Source of the DNA: Perca fluviatilis
Taxonomy: Eukaryota; Chordata; Actinopteri; Perciformes; Percidae
Assembly (NCBI RefSeq): GCF_010015445.1
Contig: NC_053127.1
Coordinates: forward strand, 6,512,004 to 6,576,003
DNA: 64,000 nt
Reading direction: 5' to 3'
Below the pieces are notes generated by a model. The model was given only the letters and a program-made list of their open reading frames with translations, did no database searches and was not told the DNA's origin. The position numbers and the translations under genes are program-made. Numbering within the stretch: position 1 is the first letter of the stretch; every line of letters starts with the position of its first letter. Shown in pieces: positions 1 to 12,098 of the stretch.

Positions 1-1555
1 ATATTTATTCCTGTGGGTGACCGGGTATCATCACAACCAATTACCGGACTAAGATTAACAATCTCATTCTATTCACCTCTGTGCACCCTATTTAACCTCT
101 ACAGATTGAAATAAACTGCTCGGGAGGCAACTTCAGTAAAAACACAGTATTAAGTCTACCTTTGAGTTCATAGGAAAAAAAGAATACAGCTGTTACTGCT
201 TCCATTTAAAACTGATTCAAATTTTTATTGGGATAAAATAAAATGTAAAGACAGATAGGATCCTGACCATGAGTGCATGAGTGATTCATATGTAATTTAG
301 TGTATGTATGTGGATCGTGGATCGGCCTCTACTGCCATCTGAAGCCCCACAAAGTAGACGACCCAACAGAGATGACAGCCATGCTCGCTTCGAGTGACTG
401 CTCATGAATATCTATTCAGTGTTTCATATTCTGCATGGGAACTTCACAGTAATGAAAAGCAATTATTCAAATTAAAGATATCTTGCCATTTAAAAAATAT
501 GACATGTACATCCATGGATGAAATGGATTAGGGGCGGGTAGAGGAGTTTCTCTCACCTTCCATAGGTCACCGGTTGTCAAACAGCCATTTCGATAATGTG
601 TTAAGTTTTGCTGCAGTCCTGACTGCGTTCTGCTGGGAAAATGCTGCTGCTTCGACATGCTAAACATCCCATAAAACGCTGACCTTTTTAAGAGCACCTG
701 ATTGCTTGACATTTGCAGTGACAAGTAAACTTGTGTTACCGCGCTGTTACAGGGCAGAATGTAAAGGAAAATCAATGTCACACGTACGAGAGCAGCAGGC
801 AACAACCTTGTGGCTCGGCAGTTAAAAGCAGATCCACTCTGACATTCTGGGCACAGATTAAATATAAAGAGTGGAGAATAAGAGTAAATGAATAGCATTG
901 CCATGTCACAGCCCAAACACAAGACATCAACACTGCTTGAGTAAAAAAAGATGAATAAAAAAGTGAAACTAATTATATAAAGATTACTTTTTATATTGGG
1001 ACTACAGGGGGAGATGTAAGAGCTAAGCAAATCAGGCTTGATCTTATTCTGTACAGCAGCAAAAGCTGATTATTTATGCTTTAAATGTCTTTAAAATGTT
1101 GGTCCCACAGATTGAAACATTAAAGCGACTACAATCAATATTTTCATAAAAAGGATGTACCAAATGGCTATGTGAAAGGGGTTGCTCGTAGTGATGTATA
1201 CAGAGAATTATCACCCAATCAGCAGCTCTCCTCGAATTTAAAGAGCTTTAGAGTGAGCGTTAGCTCATTATTTAGCTGTCCAGTTTGCAACTTTATTGTT
1301 TTGGACTCGCTCATAGCGTTGGTTTTGGTCGGAGCAGGCAGCTGATTTTATTGAAAAAGCTCTTTAAAAAAACAGCAAACAGACACAGAGATACAACTCC
1401 AAATGAATGACAACGTTGCTCCATAACTACTGGATGTGGAAATACGCAACTGTTTGCTAACAAGTTTGCATATCGATTTATAAAAGTGATGATATGTCAA
1501 TATTGTGTTCACAACTTGTTTCCGATGCCCCCAAGTGGCCAAACAAAATCAGCGG
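1..1555. other. No recognisable gene or repeat
   Basis: AT-rich sequence with frequent stops in all frames. The longest open frame (about 187 codons on the minus strand near 467-1030) has no domain-like composition and reads as chance. I see no structured RNA or clear transposon end here. Confidence 0.5.
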
Positions 1556-1559
1556 AGTG

Positions 1560-2035
1560 GCTTTAGGGATGGCAACGTCAGTTTTTCTGTTGGTCGGTCC
1601 ACCGATTTAGACATTCATGGTGCTCAGAAGATGAATCCAAATAAGCGTGGTGATCTGAACTAGCGGGTCAAAATCATCGGTAATGCTGTGAAATTTCTCA
1701 ACATCTACAAGATGAATTGGCACCTTGTAGGCTAGTGACTTTGGTAATCCCTTAACTTTTCCTGAGCCACCATGAGGTTGACATTTTTAATTTCCAGTGA
1801 AGCGTCTCGACTATTACTTTGAAATTCAGTACACGCATTAAAATTAATGTCCCTGTGTGGATGGATTTAAATACCTCTAAAATCCCCTGACTTTTTAGCT
1901 AGCAAAATCTTCAGGCCAACATTTTTAAAATCCAATTCTTGTACCAGAACTAATGACATTTACCATCAGCCTCAGCTGCACTTTGTGTTTAGTGCTAATT
2001 TGCAAATGATGGCATGCTAATAGGAACCAAGATGC
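1560..2035 (-). repeat. Teleost interspersed repeat, minus-strand copy
   Basis: Read on the minus strand this contains phrases typical of a very common fish repeat: a GTCAGGGGAT-like motif, 'gcagctgaggctgatgg' and 'aattagcactaaacac'. A related sub-unit seems to occur twice (around 1735-1795 and 1865-1935), each with a 'cttaacttt/ctgacttttt' core followed by 'ttgacattttt/ccaacattttt'. The segment at 58490-58680 appears to be the other end of the same family on the plus strand. Family attribution is from recognition, not search. Confidence 0.45.
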
Positions 2036-3735
2036 CTTGTGAAGAAATAGGTCTGGTTGAGTTTAGGTGATTAAATCTACTTGGTCTGCAAGGCCCAAGA
2101 AAGATTGGCTTAATGGTTAAAAAAAAACAATGTCAGGTGTTGTTAGAAGACAGGATGGGAAGCGCTGTTATGAGAGATGGTGTGGCAGCATTCCCCCTAT
2201 TGTATGTCCACTAAATACTGCTTCTAGTTTTTTACCCTCTTGAACAAAACCAATGCTGTCTTTTTGCTAAGGAAAGCTTCTACAATGAAGGGGTGAAAGG
2301 ATTTGCCTGCAGCTAACGTTCAGTCAGTGTACGTCCTCTTCTAAACCCCAAACTGTAAAGCTTTCTTTTAACAATGCTGCAATGTTTCATGGTAGGTTTT
2401 CCCTTTAAGAGCTGGGCCTTCTCAACAATATAACAATCTCATAACTGCTGCATGTCGCTGTGGGCTATGGGCTACATCAAAGTGGCTCAAAGGCGAGAAG
2501 ACGCCTCAAAGAATTCTTTGATCTTGGAAAAAGTGAATGAGAATTGTCTCCTCGTCTCCAAGGCATTGGTTTTGAGCAGCCAGGTGCTTCAGTGGATTTA
2601 AGTGGCCACTGGTGGACGGCATGTACCTGGAAACAGAATAAATGGATTACATTTCATTTTTCATTTATTTTATTTATACAATTATTTATTTTTTTCGATT
2701 GCTAAACGACAGCGGGCACAACTGAAGCCACATGTGCAAAAACTCTAACTACAGTCCACACAGCAGCAGTTCATGTGGACCCAACTCTAGTTCGTTTCTC
2801 ATTGCTTGAACACAGTTTTGAAAACCCTGCACACTTATCCCATGGCTTTAACCACAACGTGCACAACACTGCGGATTTACAGCACGTTGTTCAAATGCTA
2901 ACACACTGCTGTCAAAAGATTTCAGTCTGGAGCCTATCAAACGCTGCTGATTGCAATTTTAGCTGAAAGCCTAAGCAGGTGTCTTGTTTTAGACTAGTTA
3001 GTGAACATATATTGTATTTATACAGAGAAAGCTCAGAAAGCCTTTTTCTGACACAATTATACACTGTACCGTTTGAGAGAAACCGGTAAAAGAGCAAAGA
3101 TACCAACATGTCCAGGTAAGATGTCTGAGGTTACATACACAGCTCTAAAAAAATAAATAAGTGAAAAACACTATATCTTTACTATAGTAAAACTGCGTTC
3201 TTACTGTTTTTTCAGAAAGTAATGGAGATGAAAGCAATGGAAACACCACATTCATTTGTATTTAGAGATGATGCACACATCCAATGTGGTGAAGAAAACA
3301 TGATGCTGGAGAGAGGCAGAATTAGTCACACTATTCTTTGTTACTGTTATGTACCTTTAGTTTTTTTCCAGTAATTCCATAAATTACTAGAGACATAATA
3401 CTATATTGAAGCAAACTGCTGATTTTCATTCCTTCTTGTTTACCTTATGTAAAAAATTACATTACAGTATATTACATAAAATATATATCTTTTCTTTAAA
3501 GAAACTATTGAGTAGTGTGAAGTCACTCAAATTGTTCAAACTCTAAAGATGAGAAAGTTTGTAATTTGTGTATTGGTGTTTGACGCTGGTGTTTTTACTC
3601 AGTGTGTTACAGTGTGTCAGTACCATCAGGAGATCAGCCGTTTGAGAACCTGCACAGGCAGGGGTTACATTGGGATTGTTTGAATTATTAAGACCAAAAA
3701 AGGTTTACAAATATACATCGTTGAAGATGCGTGAA
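2036..3735. other. No recognisable gene or repeat
   Basis: Low-GC DNA with short A/T runs and scattered short chance ORFs of up to about 65 codons. No transposon termini, tRNA-like boxes or coding signature were seen. Confidence 0.45.
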
Positions 3736-3740
3736 GATAA

Positions 3741-3812
3741 GTGTGTGTGTGTGTGCGTGTGTGTGTGTGTGTGTGTGTTTGTGCGTGTGTGTGTGCATAT
3801 GTGCGTGTGCGC
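3741..3812. repeat. (GT)n microsatellite, imperfect
   Basis: About 70 bp of GT repeats with GC and AT interruptions (gcgtgt, gcatat). It creates spurious Cys/Val ORFs on the plus strand and His/Thr ORFs on the minus strand. Confidence 0.95.
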
Positions 3813-3840
3813 AGGATGCTACTGCAAAACACTGTGCTTG

Positions 3841-3851
3841 TTCTTTCTTTA

Positions 3852-3882
<31 letters not shown>

Positions 3883-3895
3883 TTCCTTCCTCCCT
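3841..3895. repeat. (TTTC)n pyrimidine microsatellite
   Basis: A polypyrimidine tract of TTTC units that decays into TTCC and TCCC, about 30 bp downstream of the GT tract. Confidence 0.9.
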
Positions 3896-4375
3896 AGGGG
3901 AATTCTGAAATACTCCAAAACCCTGTTATGAGTTTTCCAAACACACACGTGGATCAGCTCCTGCCTGGCGGGAGGCTGTTATCCCCCCGGGGTGAAGAAG
4001 AAAAGGTTTGCCTCCTGTCGGCGCATCGCCCACAGCTGTTGCAGTTGACCTTCGAGCCTTGATCAAAGAGGCCTGCTTTGTCTGGTGTTAATATCAAATG
4101 ATGAACATTCAGCTCCCGCTCTGCCCTTTATTTCCGCTGCCAAACAGACAGCAGGAACACATCAGCCGGCCCTGATTGGTATTCACAGACGCTTGTATAA
4201 ATGATTATGAGGCTGCTTAGATGCTGTTGGACAGTAAAGAGAAGACTGGCTGCTTGAACGGACAACACCGATGCTTTTTGATGTTCATCTATACTCAATG
4301 TTCCGCACACTTATTCATTTATTTATTTTCAAATGATTTCTAAACACATCATTCTCTTCGAGTTGAGAGTTAGAT
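3896..4375. other. No recognisable feature
   Basis: Mixed-composition unique-looking sequence. Open frames of about 60 codons show no family signature. Confidence 0.4.
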
Positions 4376-4377
4376 GA

Positions 4378-4530
4378 GAAGATCGATACTACTCCCGGAC
4401 ACCAAATATGAAGCTACTGCCAGAGGGTCATTAGCTTAGCCTAGCATAGAGACTGAAAAGCTTTGGCACTTGAACAGGGATTTGGAACTAATCTTCATTT
4501 CACCTATAGCAACATTCTCTGTATTTAGCA
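4378..4530 (+). repeat. Dispersed fish repeat containing 'ttagcttagcctagcat'
   Basis: The segment with 'aaatatgaagctactgcca' followed by 'ttagcttagcctagcat' and 'agactgaaaag' resembles a repeat common in teleost genomes. Copy boundaries are unclear and no terminal structure was found. Confidence 0.4.
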
Positions 4531-6194
4531 TTTTTCGGGGGAGGTTTAAGGTTAGGGTTATAGCCTCGATAATACCATCATGATGTGTGGTGAATTGAAA
4601 AACAAAAAATTAAAGACTAGAAAATTTAAGAAATTCGCCTAAGTCTATTCATGCTGGATCTGGCCAACAACTACAAAAGTTGGTGCTTGGATACGCCTAT
4701 ACATCCACAAACAGATGAATCACTTATGCCTACCATACACTAGAAGACTGAACAGACTTTGAGACTAAAGTCCGACTTTATATGTAAAGACTGGGGATCT
4801 GGCAGGGTCACAAACGGCAAGACTACATCTAGATTTGTTTTGAAAAATGTAACCAAGCTAGCTAGCTACCGCTAGCTTTAGCTGGTAACTTAAGGGAAAG
4901 TTTGCAGATTTTTTCTTTGGCCGTACATGCAGTGTTTATCCGCCAATAAAACTCCCGTTGGATGACGCCCTTCAAAATGGTTGAAAATTGGCAACTTTCC
5001 TCTTTAGCGATTAGCTTAGCCATAGCAACTATAAACACCACTGGCTCTAGCCGTTTGCTGCTTCCTGTTTGGTGCTGGAGGGAGCGCACCCATTGGTTGT
5101 TGACAATGTTCACATGATTTAACTTCACTACCAAGACTTCAAGCTTACGATAACATCACACACGTTTCATTTTGTTGGAACATCAAGATGGAAAAAAGAG
5201 TGGGATTGAGTTTTCTGACCACCTTAAACCAAACGATTGAGACGACGGCAGCGCCCCAACTCTAGCAAGACTCTCAGGATTTCACTCGATATTGGAAAAT
5301 AGTCTGGGACAGTGGAATCACTTGAAAAGTCGTTACGGTCGGCATTACTTGTACCCAACACACTCAATCCATAAACATTTAATTACATTTGTTAAGGAAG
5401 GTGTTGGATCAGTATGCAATGCATCAAGTAAAATAAGCCCCACTGAGCCATATCACCTCCTTAGTGAAGAGTAAACAGTTTCCAGATTGGCAGTGTTACA
5501 GGGAGAGTCATTATTATGAGCCATGTGAAAGCAAAAGCGATCAGGCATCACAGAGATGGATTAAACAGGAAAATGCCTCTCCTGCAAAGGATTTCAGACA
5601 AAACGGGACAATTAATGAATGAGGCATAATTCCCAGCAAGTGCACGTTTGCATACATGAACTGTTTGCACACACACACAGAACCGACTCTCTCCAGTCGA
5701 TCAATACCTCCGTCCAATCAATCACAAGAGAGGAAAACAAAACCAGCAGTGGTTGTCGAGGATTGGTAGTGTTCAATTCTTCTCACAGCTGCTGCTGCGT
5801 GTTCCACACAGAGACTCTGGCTTCTGAGGAATTCGAAGATGCAATAAATTATAGAACACTCCAAAAAAAATAAACACACCTCAGCGGCCGAATGGAAACA
5901 ACTGCTCATTGTTCCTCAGTAGTTATATCTGTCACCCACTGATAGCTGAGTGTTTGGTTTCCCAAAGCTTTGTCCAGACCTTTAGAAACATGTGGAAATG
6001 TGCAGAATCCACACAAACATGTTTCATTGTCCAATTGCAAGGTCTACACTGTACATAAAGTGTGTGAATCTGTGTTTATTTTGAATATTTAAAAATGAGT
6101 CAGCCAGGTGAAAAAACATGAGCAGAGCATGTCAGTAGAGGACATGTTTTAACTGTAAAGTGTCTTCTTGCAGCGGGAAACATAATGTTTGGAT
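4531..6194. other. No recognisable gene
   Basis: Unique-looking DNA with short ORFs up to 90 codons and no coding features. The part around 4860-5130 could be another old repeat, but I cannot define its ends. Confidence 0.4.
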
Positions 6195-7050
6195 GTGGTA
6201 GGGCAACGCATTCTCATTAACAAGTTCAAACGATATCGTACGGAAATGAATGCACACCAATTCGTATGATATTCTACGAAATTAGGCGACCGCCGTCTGG
6301 TCACGTAAAGCCGGTTACAGTCGGTCATTTCATCGGCTGTTGGTAGTTGAGTTTAGCCGACAAAAGGTGACTGTGAGCCGTGTATAGTAACCTGACTCCG
6401 CCAGATGGATTGCTTCGCATTTGCTCGGCTTATCCATCTTGGGAACTTTCCGTTGGAGAACTTTTGGGAAGGGGCGAAAATCCTGGTGAGCTGATTGGAT
6501 AAACCAACTGTCTATCACCACCTATGTTGGTGATAGACGGGCCAAATCAACCAGTCAGGAGAAGAGCAAAAACATATTTTCCCCCGAGAAAAGCCTCCAG
6601 TGCCATTTTTTGTTCTTCTTTCAATGAAGGAATACTTTCGAATTTGGAAAAAACTTGCGCGATAGCTACGCTCATCTCATCCGTGGAAGCCGCCACGTTG
6701 TTTAGACTGAACAGTCGCTTCTCGTTGCGTCAAACCTAAACCCGCCTCAAAACCAACGCTGATTGGTTGATCATTTGGCAAACGGCTCAAAATTTTCTCT
6801 ATCTCAAGATCCTGGCGTGTGAGGCGTCCTTTCCCCGTTGTTTTTTTCCCATAACCCAACCTCTGCCATCCTGTTATTGTCACGCGTTCCCCGTGGCCGT
6901 GTCCCGGAGTGTGAGGCGCCCTCCCCCGCGGCCGTTTCCCGGCGTTTGAGGCGTCCTTTCCCCGTTGTTTTTTTTCACGTATCAATAGATTAAAAATACG
7001 TCACCATTTCACAAACTGCTGTGAGACGTACGAATGGTTCATGAGAACAG
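6195..7050. repeat. DNA-transposon-derived repeat, GC-rich interior
   Basis: The ends carry partly matching inverted phrases: 'cattctcattaac' near 6211 and the complement of 'tgttctcatgaac' near 7036, each near a 'cgtacg' motif. The interior is richer in GC and CpG than its flanks and contains an 11-bp stem (gtctatcacca / tggtgatagac, about 6512-6540). The architecture suggests a decayed non-autonomous DNA transposon. Imperfect ends and no identifiable target duplication keep confidence low. Confidence 0.35.
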
Positions 7051-7148
7051 CCTGAGTAAGGAATTCGATCCAGATGAAAATCTGTTTAACATAATCTTTT
7101 CCTACTATGTTGTGGCAAAAAAAATTTTTTTAATAAAATAACAAAACA

Positions 7149-7600
7149 GAAACCTTAGCTGTGTTTTATAAACCATTAAAGATAGCAAAGTTTTTAAAAT
7201 GGCTTAAGTTTTAGTTTGAAATGTGAGAACTCCACAGTGTTCATAGTTTCTTCAACCGTAGAGAGGCTCTCTCATCCTTCTTATCTCTTCCTCTCATCCA
7301 CTGGCAACCATGTTATTTACCCCATCATCATTATGTCCCTCCTTTTTAATTATCACTCTAATTCCCTGTGTAGTTGCCCTTTACGTAACACCTCCACTGA
7401 AGTCAAGTTAGGCCCTTTACATGAACCTTTGATACCCTGTATGACTCTCCCTATTTCCATGAATAAACCAATTAACAGAATTTTCCTGTTCACATGAAGA
7501 GCTTTGTGCCTGACAACAGGATAACCCCCCCCCCAATTTCCCTCCAGTTGAGCACGATGTAACTTCTAGCACAAGTACAAGAAATTAGGATCCCATTTTT
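7149..7600 (+). repeat. Duplicated unit Y-Z-X, first copy
   Basis: Sub-segment Y (about 7151-7268), Z (about 7333-7397, containing 'tgtccctcctttttaat' and 'ccctgtgtagtt') and a short X remnant (about 7552-7575). The same segments in the same order occur at 10866-12935 with two transposons inserted between them. This indicates an old local duplication or a longer repeat family. Confidence 0.6.
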
Positions 7601-7960
7601 TGGCACTCGCAGCAAAATAGCAGTTTCCAAGCAGCAGGAACACGTTTAATCTGACAGCATGTGAAGCAGGTCTCTCATTATCGGAGTCAGAACGGAGCTC
7701 ACATACTGTTTCGAAACGTTAGAGGTACATTTGAACACAAGTTCTGGGATGATGCTGAATGTATGTAATAAGCAGAAGCAGTATGCAATATAGAATTTCC
7801 CCTTAGGGAAAATACAATTTATGTTTCGAGGAAAATCCTTTTTCTCTATCACAACATATTACTTATTTATGGCTAGCATTTCTAGCTGAGATCTGAGAAA
7901 ACAGCAACATCGCTACGCCACTGGGCAAGAAACAAGCTGTAAGACAATCCGATTGGTAGT
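7601..7960. other. No recognisable feature
   Basis: Short unique-looking stretch. The minus-strand open frame of 68 codons has no signature. Confidence 0.4.
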
Positions 7961-7961
7961 C

Positions 7962-8060
7962 AGGGTTTCTGCAGGTTTCAACAGGTCAAATATAAGACTT
8001 TTTAAGACCTTTTTAAGACCATTAGGTGTCATTTTTAGACGCGCTTGGCCAGGACTCTTG
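7962..8060 (+). repeat. hAT-like repeat end, 'cagggtttctgcagg'
   Basis: Begins with CAGGGTTTC and continues with 'aagactttttaagacctttttaagacc', a phrase seen in teleost hAT-type MITEs. A similar tip ('cagggtttccac') begins at about 63976. The matching right end is not evident. Confidence 0.4.
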
Positions 8061-8157
8061 GCGTCACTTTTTGACAGGACTTATGATTAACTGACATGTG
8101 GCACAAGAACGGGAAAGTTAGGTTAAGGAAAAGATGGTGGGTGGGTTAGGGTTGGGG

Positions 8158-8567
8158 TAGTCTATATCCTTGACGTTCCACTTCCGGGATTGCTCCATTG
8201 CCACCAGAAAATCTGCCAGATTTCATTCATTAAGGCCGGATATCCGTTGGCATTTTAAACTTTGGTGGATTTATGAGGACTACGGTTAACTGCTACTCAG
8301 ATCTCTGCAGGGTAAATCCAGACAGCTAGCTAGACTATCTGTCCAATCTGAGTTTTCTGTTGTGTGACTAAAACAACTTTTAAACTTCCGAGACTATTTT
8401 GCAGAGGCACCGCAGCTTTTCTCCGGTGCTTAGCACCGGCCAAGACGATTGTGATTGGTTTAAAGAAATGCCAATAAACCAGAGCACGTTTTTCTCCCAT
8501 CCCCGAATGCTATGGGAGTAGCCAGACTCTCCAGCGCGCTTTGGAGGAGGCTCTGGCAAAGCGAGGG
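8158..8567 (+). mobile_element. R1 dispersed repeat (non-autonomous DNA transposon), copy a
   Basis: R1 is my label for a family that starts with TAGTCTATATCC, contains 'cagacagctagctagactatctgtccaatctgag' (given here in two parts as cagacagctagctagac + tatctgtccaatctgag) and 'gattgtgattggttta', and ends in a palindromic CCAGAC...CTGGCAA region. This copy keeps both ends and the interior. Other copies are at 26987-27265 (-), 35672-36036 (+), 46993-47422 (-) and 48706-48880 (+), with partial pieces inside block A. There is no coding capacity, so it would depend on enzymes supplied from elsewhere. Confidence 0.7.
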
Positions 8568-8651
8568 TTAGCGAGTGACTAACAAGGGTTAGGGTTAGTC
8601 AGTATTTGTCGAGTTGGGAGAAACGGTTTGACACTTTCTATAGCCATGAGG

Positions 8652-8659
8652 GGCCACGT
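8652..8659. repeat. 8-bp target site duplication, left
   Basis: GGCCACGT directly left of the MITE. The identical GGCCACGT follows its right end at 8912-8919. Confidence 0.85.
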
Positions 8660-8911
8660 CAGTGGTGTAGTCTACGTGATACGCAGGTATACGCCATATA
8701 CCCACTAAGAAAGCTCCAGAATTTCCATATACCCACTTAAAAATGTGCAGTGATACGTAACAAAACTGTTTTGGGACAAAACTTTCACTTTAGCCATTTG
8801 TTTTTCACAAATACGGGTCAAGTAATGTTACCGCAAACTGAACCAATGCTTTAGAACATGCAGAGAGACTATTGTAGTATACCCACTACAATAAACTAGA
8901 CTACACCACTG
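8660..8911. mobile_element. hAT-type MITE, 252 bp
   Basis: Terminal inverted repeats of 15 bp (cagtggtgtagtcta) match perfectly at both ends. The element is flanked by an exact 8-bp duplication, and the CAGTGGTG-type tip fits hAT superfamily ends. There is no ORF, so it is non-autonomous. The intact ends and duplication suggest moderate age at most. Confidence 0.88.
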
Positions 8912-8919
8912 GGCCACGT

Positions 8920-10030
8920 GATGTACATTTTTCAGCTGCTGATGTCTGCGAACATTTGAATGCATTCACATTTACAGCCACCCAATGTATGCATGGTTTC
9001 GCGTCCACTGTCTTCTCCATTCTCCAATACTTGATGGCTCTTCGAAGTGACCTACATCAGGGGCGGAGCCAAACATTGTAAACATTCGGCAGCTATATGT
9101 ACTATTTTTCATGCCATTTGATTAAAAGAATGCAATTAATCTGTACTCGATTTGGGAAAAACATGATAGTTTCCAAGAAAAAGAATCATTCTGTAGAGCC
9201 TACATCCTGTTTTATATGTAAGTGTTCTCCAACTGTCTTTTTCATTCTGAAACCAGAATACAGCAGATGTTGAGAATGACTCATTTTCACTTCAACCACC
9301 TAAAAAGAAGCAAAACTTTGTGTGGTGTTACTATTTTTAAGTTACATAACATAGGTAAGGTAGGAATTTGGAGTAAACAACATTTAGTAGAGTTGACAGA
9401 ATGAATGGTGATATTTCCCCAGTAATAGTGTAGTGATGGAAACAGGTAACAGACCCAGAACAAACCAGGACGAGAGGCCAGTTACAAAATATAAAATTGA
9501 GTTTATTCACAAAGTCTGCATAAATTAAAAACACTAATAGAAAAAGGCCAACAGCGCCAGCGTGGAACTACACATTAGTGACTTTAGGGGGGAAAGTGCA
9601 ATGGCACCGACACAATCACTTGATATAAATAGCAAAAATGCACAGTAATAATTTAGAGGCTGTTAATATGCTTTAGGACCCAATACACACAATAAAAGAG
9701 CAATGAGCTCCAATAAAAGAAAATACCATTGCACACTTTAAAACCCACACATTCATTGTTCCCTACATGCAGGGAATAATAAAAGACTTAACACCTCAAT
9801 CCACACTAGCAGGCAATAAGGGGTCTCTAAAGCTATATCTGAGCCTGTAACCAGCCATAGAATTACACAGCGCCTGTCAGCGATATTGCACTTTATCCTT
9901 TAATAATATTTAAAATAAAAGAAGACAAACAAACCCACCTAAGAAAGAAAAGAAATTGTACAAATAAATGCTCCTTACTCTAAATTAAGGTGGGAAAAAA
10001 CAATGACAGGCAATATTGCACTCAAAGACA
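8920..10030. other. No recognisable gene
   Basis: AT-rich, unique-looking sequence with small chance ORFs. A short G run lies near 9588. No transposon ends were identified. Confidence 0.4.
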
Positions 10031-10033
10031 GTC

Positions 10034-10206
10034 CTTTTTTTTGGGCATTTATTGACAGGACAGCTGAAGACATGAAAGGGGAGAGAGAAGGGGGGAATGA
10101 GATGCAGCAAAGGGCCGCGGGTCGGAGTCGAACCCGGGCCCACTGCGTCGAGGAGTAAACCTCTATATATGGGTGCCCACTCTACCAACTGAGCTATCCG
10201 GGCGCC
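10034..10206 (-). mobile_element. tRNA-derived SINE
   Basis: Minus strand, 5' to 3': head GCCCGGATAGCTCAGTTGG with a pol III A box (tagctcagttgg, plus 10185-10196) and B box (ggttcgactcc, plus 10124-10134), then a non-tRNA body, then an A-rich tail (plus 10034-10042). The anticodon-arm region is replaced by 'catatatagaggttta', so it cannot fold as a working tRNA. The body phrase 'catgtcttcagctgtcctg' is shared in part with the SINE at 59905. It would be transcribed by RNA polymerase III and moved by a partner LINE. Confidence 0.85.
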
Positions 10207-10209
10207 CGA

Positions 10210-10765
10210 GCAGCATGTTTTAATGTCGTGATGACTGATAAATCATGATCTCCACTCCAAGTTTGAGCTTATCTAAACAGCTGACTGGAATCCACCCCTG
10301 TTCAACATTCATCTGGAAGCTGAATCTTTTCCTGGTTTATTCATGACAACATAAACAGCTGAATTTCAGACCCTAAAAGGCCTGTATGAAAAAGACCCTA
10401 ACCAGTAGCCAGCTGTAGGGTGTCTCCATGCATGTTAATGTATGTCTGTCAGAGTGAGTTACTTATTTAAGTTTTTTTTTTTCCCTCTGTGCAGAGGTCT
10501 TCATCACAGCAGCTGATGATCATCTCCAGATTAGATTTGATGTCACTTTTGCTGTGCTTAACATTAATTTGAATTTCCTCGTACAGGGCTCTTCCTTATC
10601 ATATCCGCTTTGGTATTAAAAAATCCACTTAACAAGTTCCGAGTCCCCTTACTCGCCTTTTCATTATGAGATGGCGCACATGCTCTCCTGTTTTCACCAC
10701 CTCACACTCCCGTTATATATGTATGTAGGCCTCATCCAGGGTCTTCAGCCACACGTCATTAGAAG
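10210..10765. other. No recognisable feature
   Basis: Unique-looking DNA between the SINE and the second copy of segment X. A T9 run lies near 10471. Confidence 0.4.
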
Positions 10766-10767
10766 AC

Positions 10768-10998
10768 ATGATGTGCAATTTCCTAGGTTGTGGGCACATA
10801 ACGTGGTCACACATATTTCCAGTTACATATTTCAGTTTAACCTGATCTATTCCTAAAGAGACCAAGAACCTTAGCTATGTTTTTATAAACCTCTAAAGAT
10901 AGCAACGTTTTTGAAATGGCTTTAGTCTTTATGGCTTTTAAAGTTTGAGTTTGAAATGTGAGAACTCCATAGTGTTCGTGGTTTCCTGAACTGTAGAG
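10768..10998 (+). repeat. Duplicated segments X and Y
   Basis: X (10768-10835: 'cacataacgtgg' followed by 'cacacatattt') matches 12866-12935. Y (10862-10998: 'aaccttagct', 'aaagatagcaa', 'gtttgaaatgtgagaactcca') matches 7149-7268. An X directly before a Y suggests a tandem arrangement of Y-Z-X units. The match to the 7.1-kb copy stops at 'gtagag' (10998), where a transposon begins. Confidence 0.6.
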
Positions 10999-11352
10999 TT
11001 GGGTTGCATCCGAAATTATACTCTGCACTACATACTCAATATGTACATACTGTGTATCTTTCCGGACGCACTGAGCTGTAATTTTCAACATCACTTCCTG
11101 AGAGCCTCCTTGCCGTTGAAGACGCGTAACCATGGTAACCCCTGCCGACCTCCACTCTTGTGGCATCGCCAGATAATGCTTAATTTATTGAAAGAAGTGA
11201 ATAACTAGACCCACAGTCGTTTAAATATGTAGAGATGTAAGTTAGTTATTGACGTAACATAGCTCCTTTGTTTCGGTCCGTTTGTCTGTTTCGAACATTG
11301 TTGTTACTACCGCATTGCATTGTGAGATATTTATGCCGGTGTAGTGTCCAGT

Positions 11353-11395
11353 ATTGCATACTATTTCCACTATTGTACTGGAAATAGTATGCAAT
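11353..11395. repeat. 17-bp perfect inverted repeat
   Basis: 'attgcatactatttcca' (11353-11369) and its exact complement (11379-11395) flank a 9-nt loop. It sits inside the outer MITE and probably belongs to its structure. Confidence 0.85.
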
Positions 11396-11419
11396 TTGCG
11401 CACTATTAGTTTCATACTA

Positions 11420-12098
11420 ACGCCGCCTTCACATTGGCACAGTAGATACGGCTGCGAAACAACCGGAAGTCATTCATTTCCTATGGAGATTTGCAGACCG
11501 CATGCGAATGGGTCCGAACCGATGCGAAGGAGTGCGGTGCGAAAAAAATCAGGTCCGTTGGTCATCCGGATGCGTTAAAAAAGTTGAACTCGTACGACAG
11601 GCAACGAACAGTTCCTATCCGACAATCCGAGCGGAAGTTAGCGTTGCTACGGTACTGATAAACAAATCTGAATTCTTAACTTTTAATAAAATAAATAATC
11701 ATTTCATAACAATATGTTGTCATGTAATCGATTCATTTTGGAGAATGAGAAAAGTTCTTCCGTGCAGAAACAATCCATAGGATACCTGCTGTGGCTAAGT
11801 TGGTTAGCAACAGCCATCGAACTATTGACATTATACCGCTATATGACATTTAACCGACCTGACATGTCAAAATCCTGGGCAACTTTTCTCCACGCAGCAG
11901 CCTTTCTCTTTATATCTCTATAGCCCTCAGATGAGAGATCATAGAGAATTGGACATTCAGACACTTATCAGTCGTTCTAGTCTCTACGCCATTTTTTTTC
12001 TACTCTCTTCCGATGCTTTCAACAGTGTAGTGCGACATCCACTGGGGGCGCATTGTGTATTACGGAGCTGATTTCAAGTGCAAGTGTGAAGGCGGCGT
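11420..12098. mobile_element. Nested MITE with TA duplication, 679 bp
   Basis: Termini 'acgccgccttcaca' and its exact complement (14 bp), with further partial matching inward. A TA dinucleotide sits on each side (11418-11419 and 12099-12100), as in Tc1/mariner-type integration. It lies within the older insertion at 10999-12195. There is no convincing transposase ORF; open frames up to about 92 codons lack signature. Confidence 0.75.

Noticed and set aside
467..1030. 187-codon minus-strand ORF
   Set aside because: Hydrophobic and cysteine-rich in an irregular way, with no domain and no splice or repeat context. Expected by chance in 64 kb.
10111..10206. Possible tRNA gene on the minus strand
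   Set aside because: A and B boxes are good but the anticodon arm is replaced, and a SINE body and A-rich tail follow. It is a SINE, not a tRNA gene.
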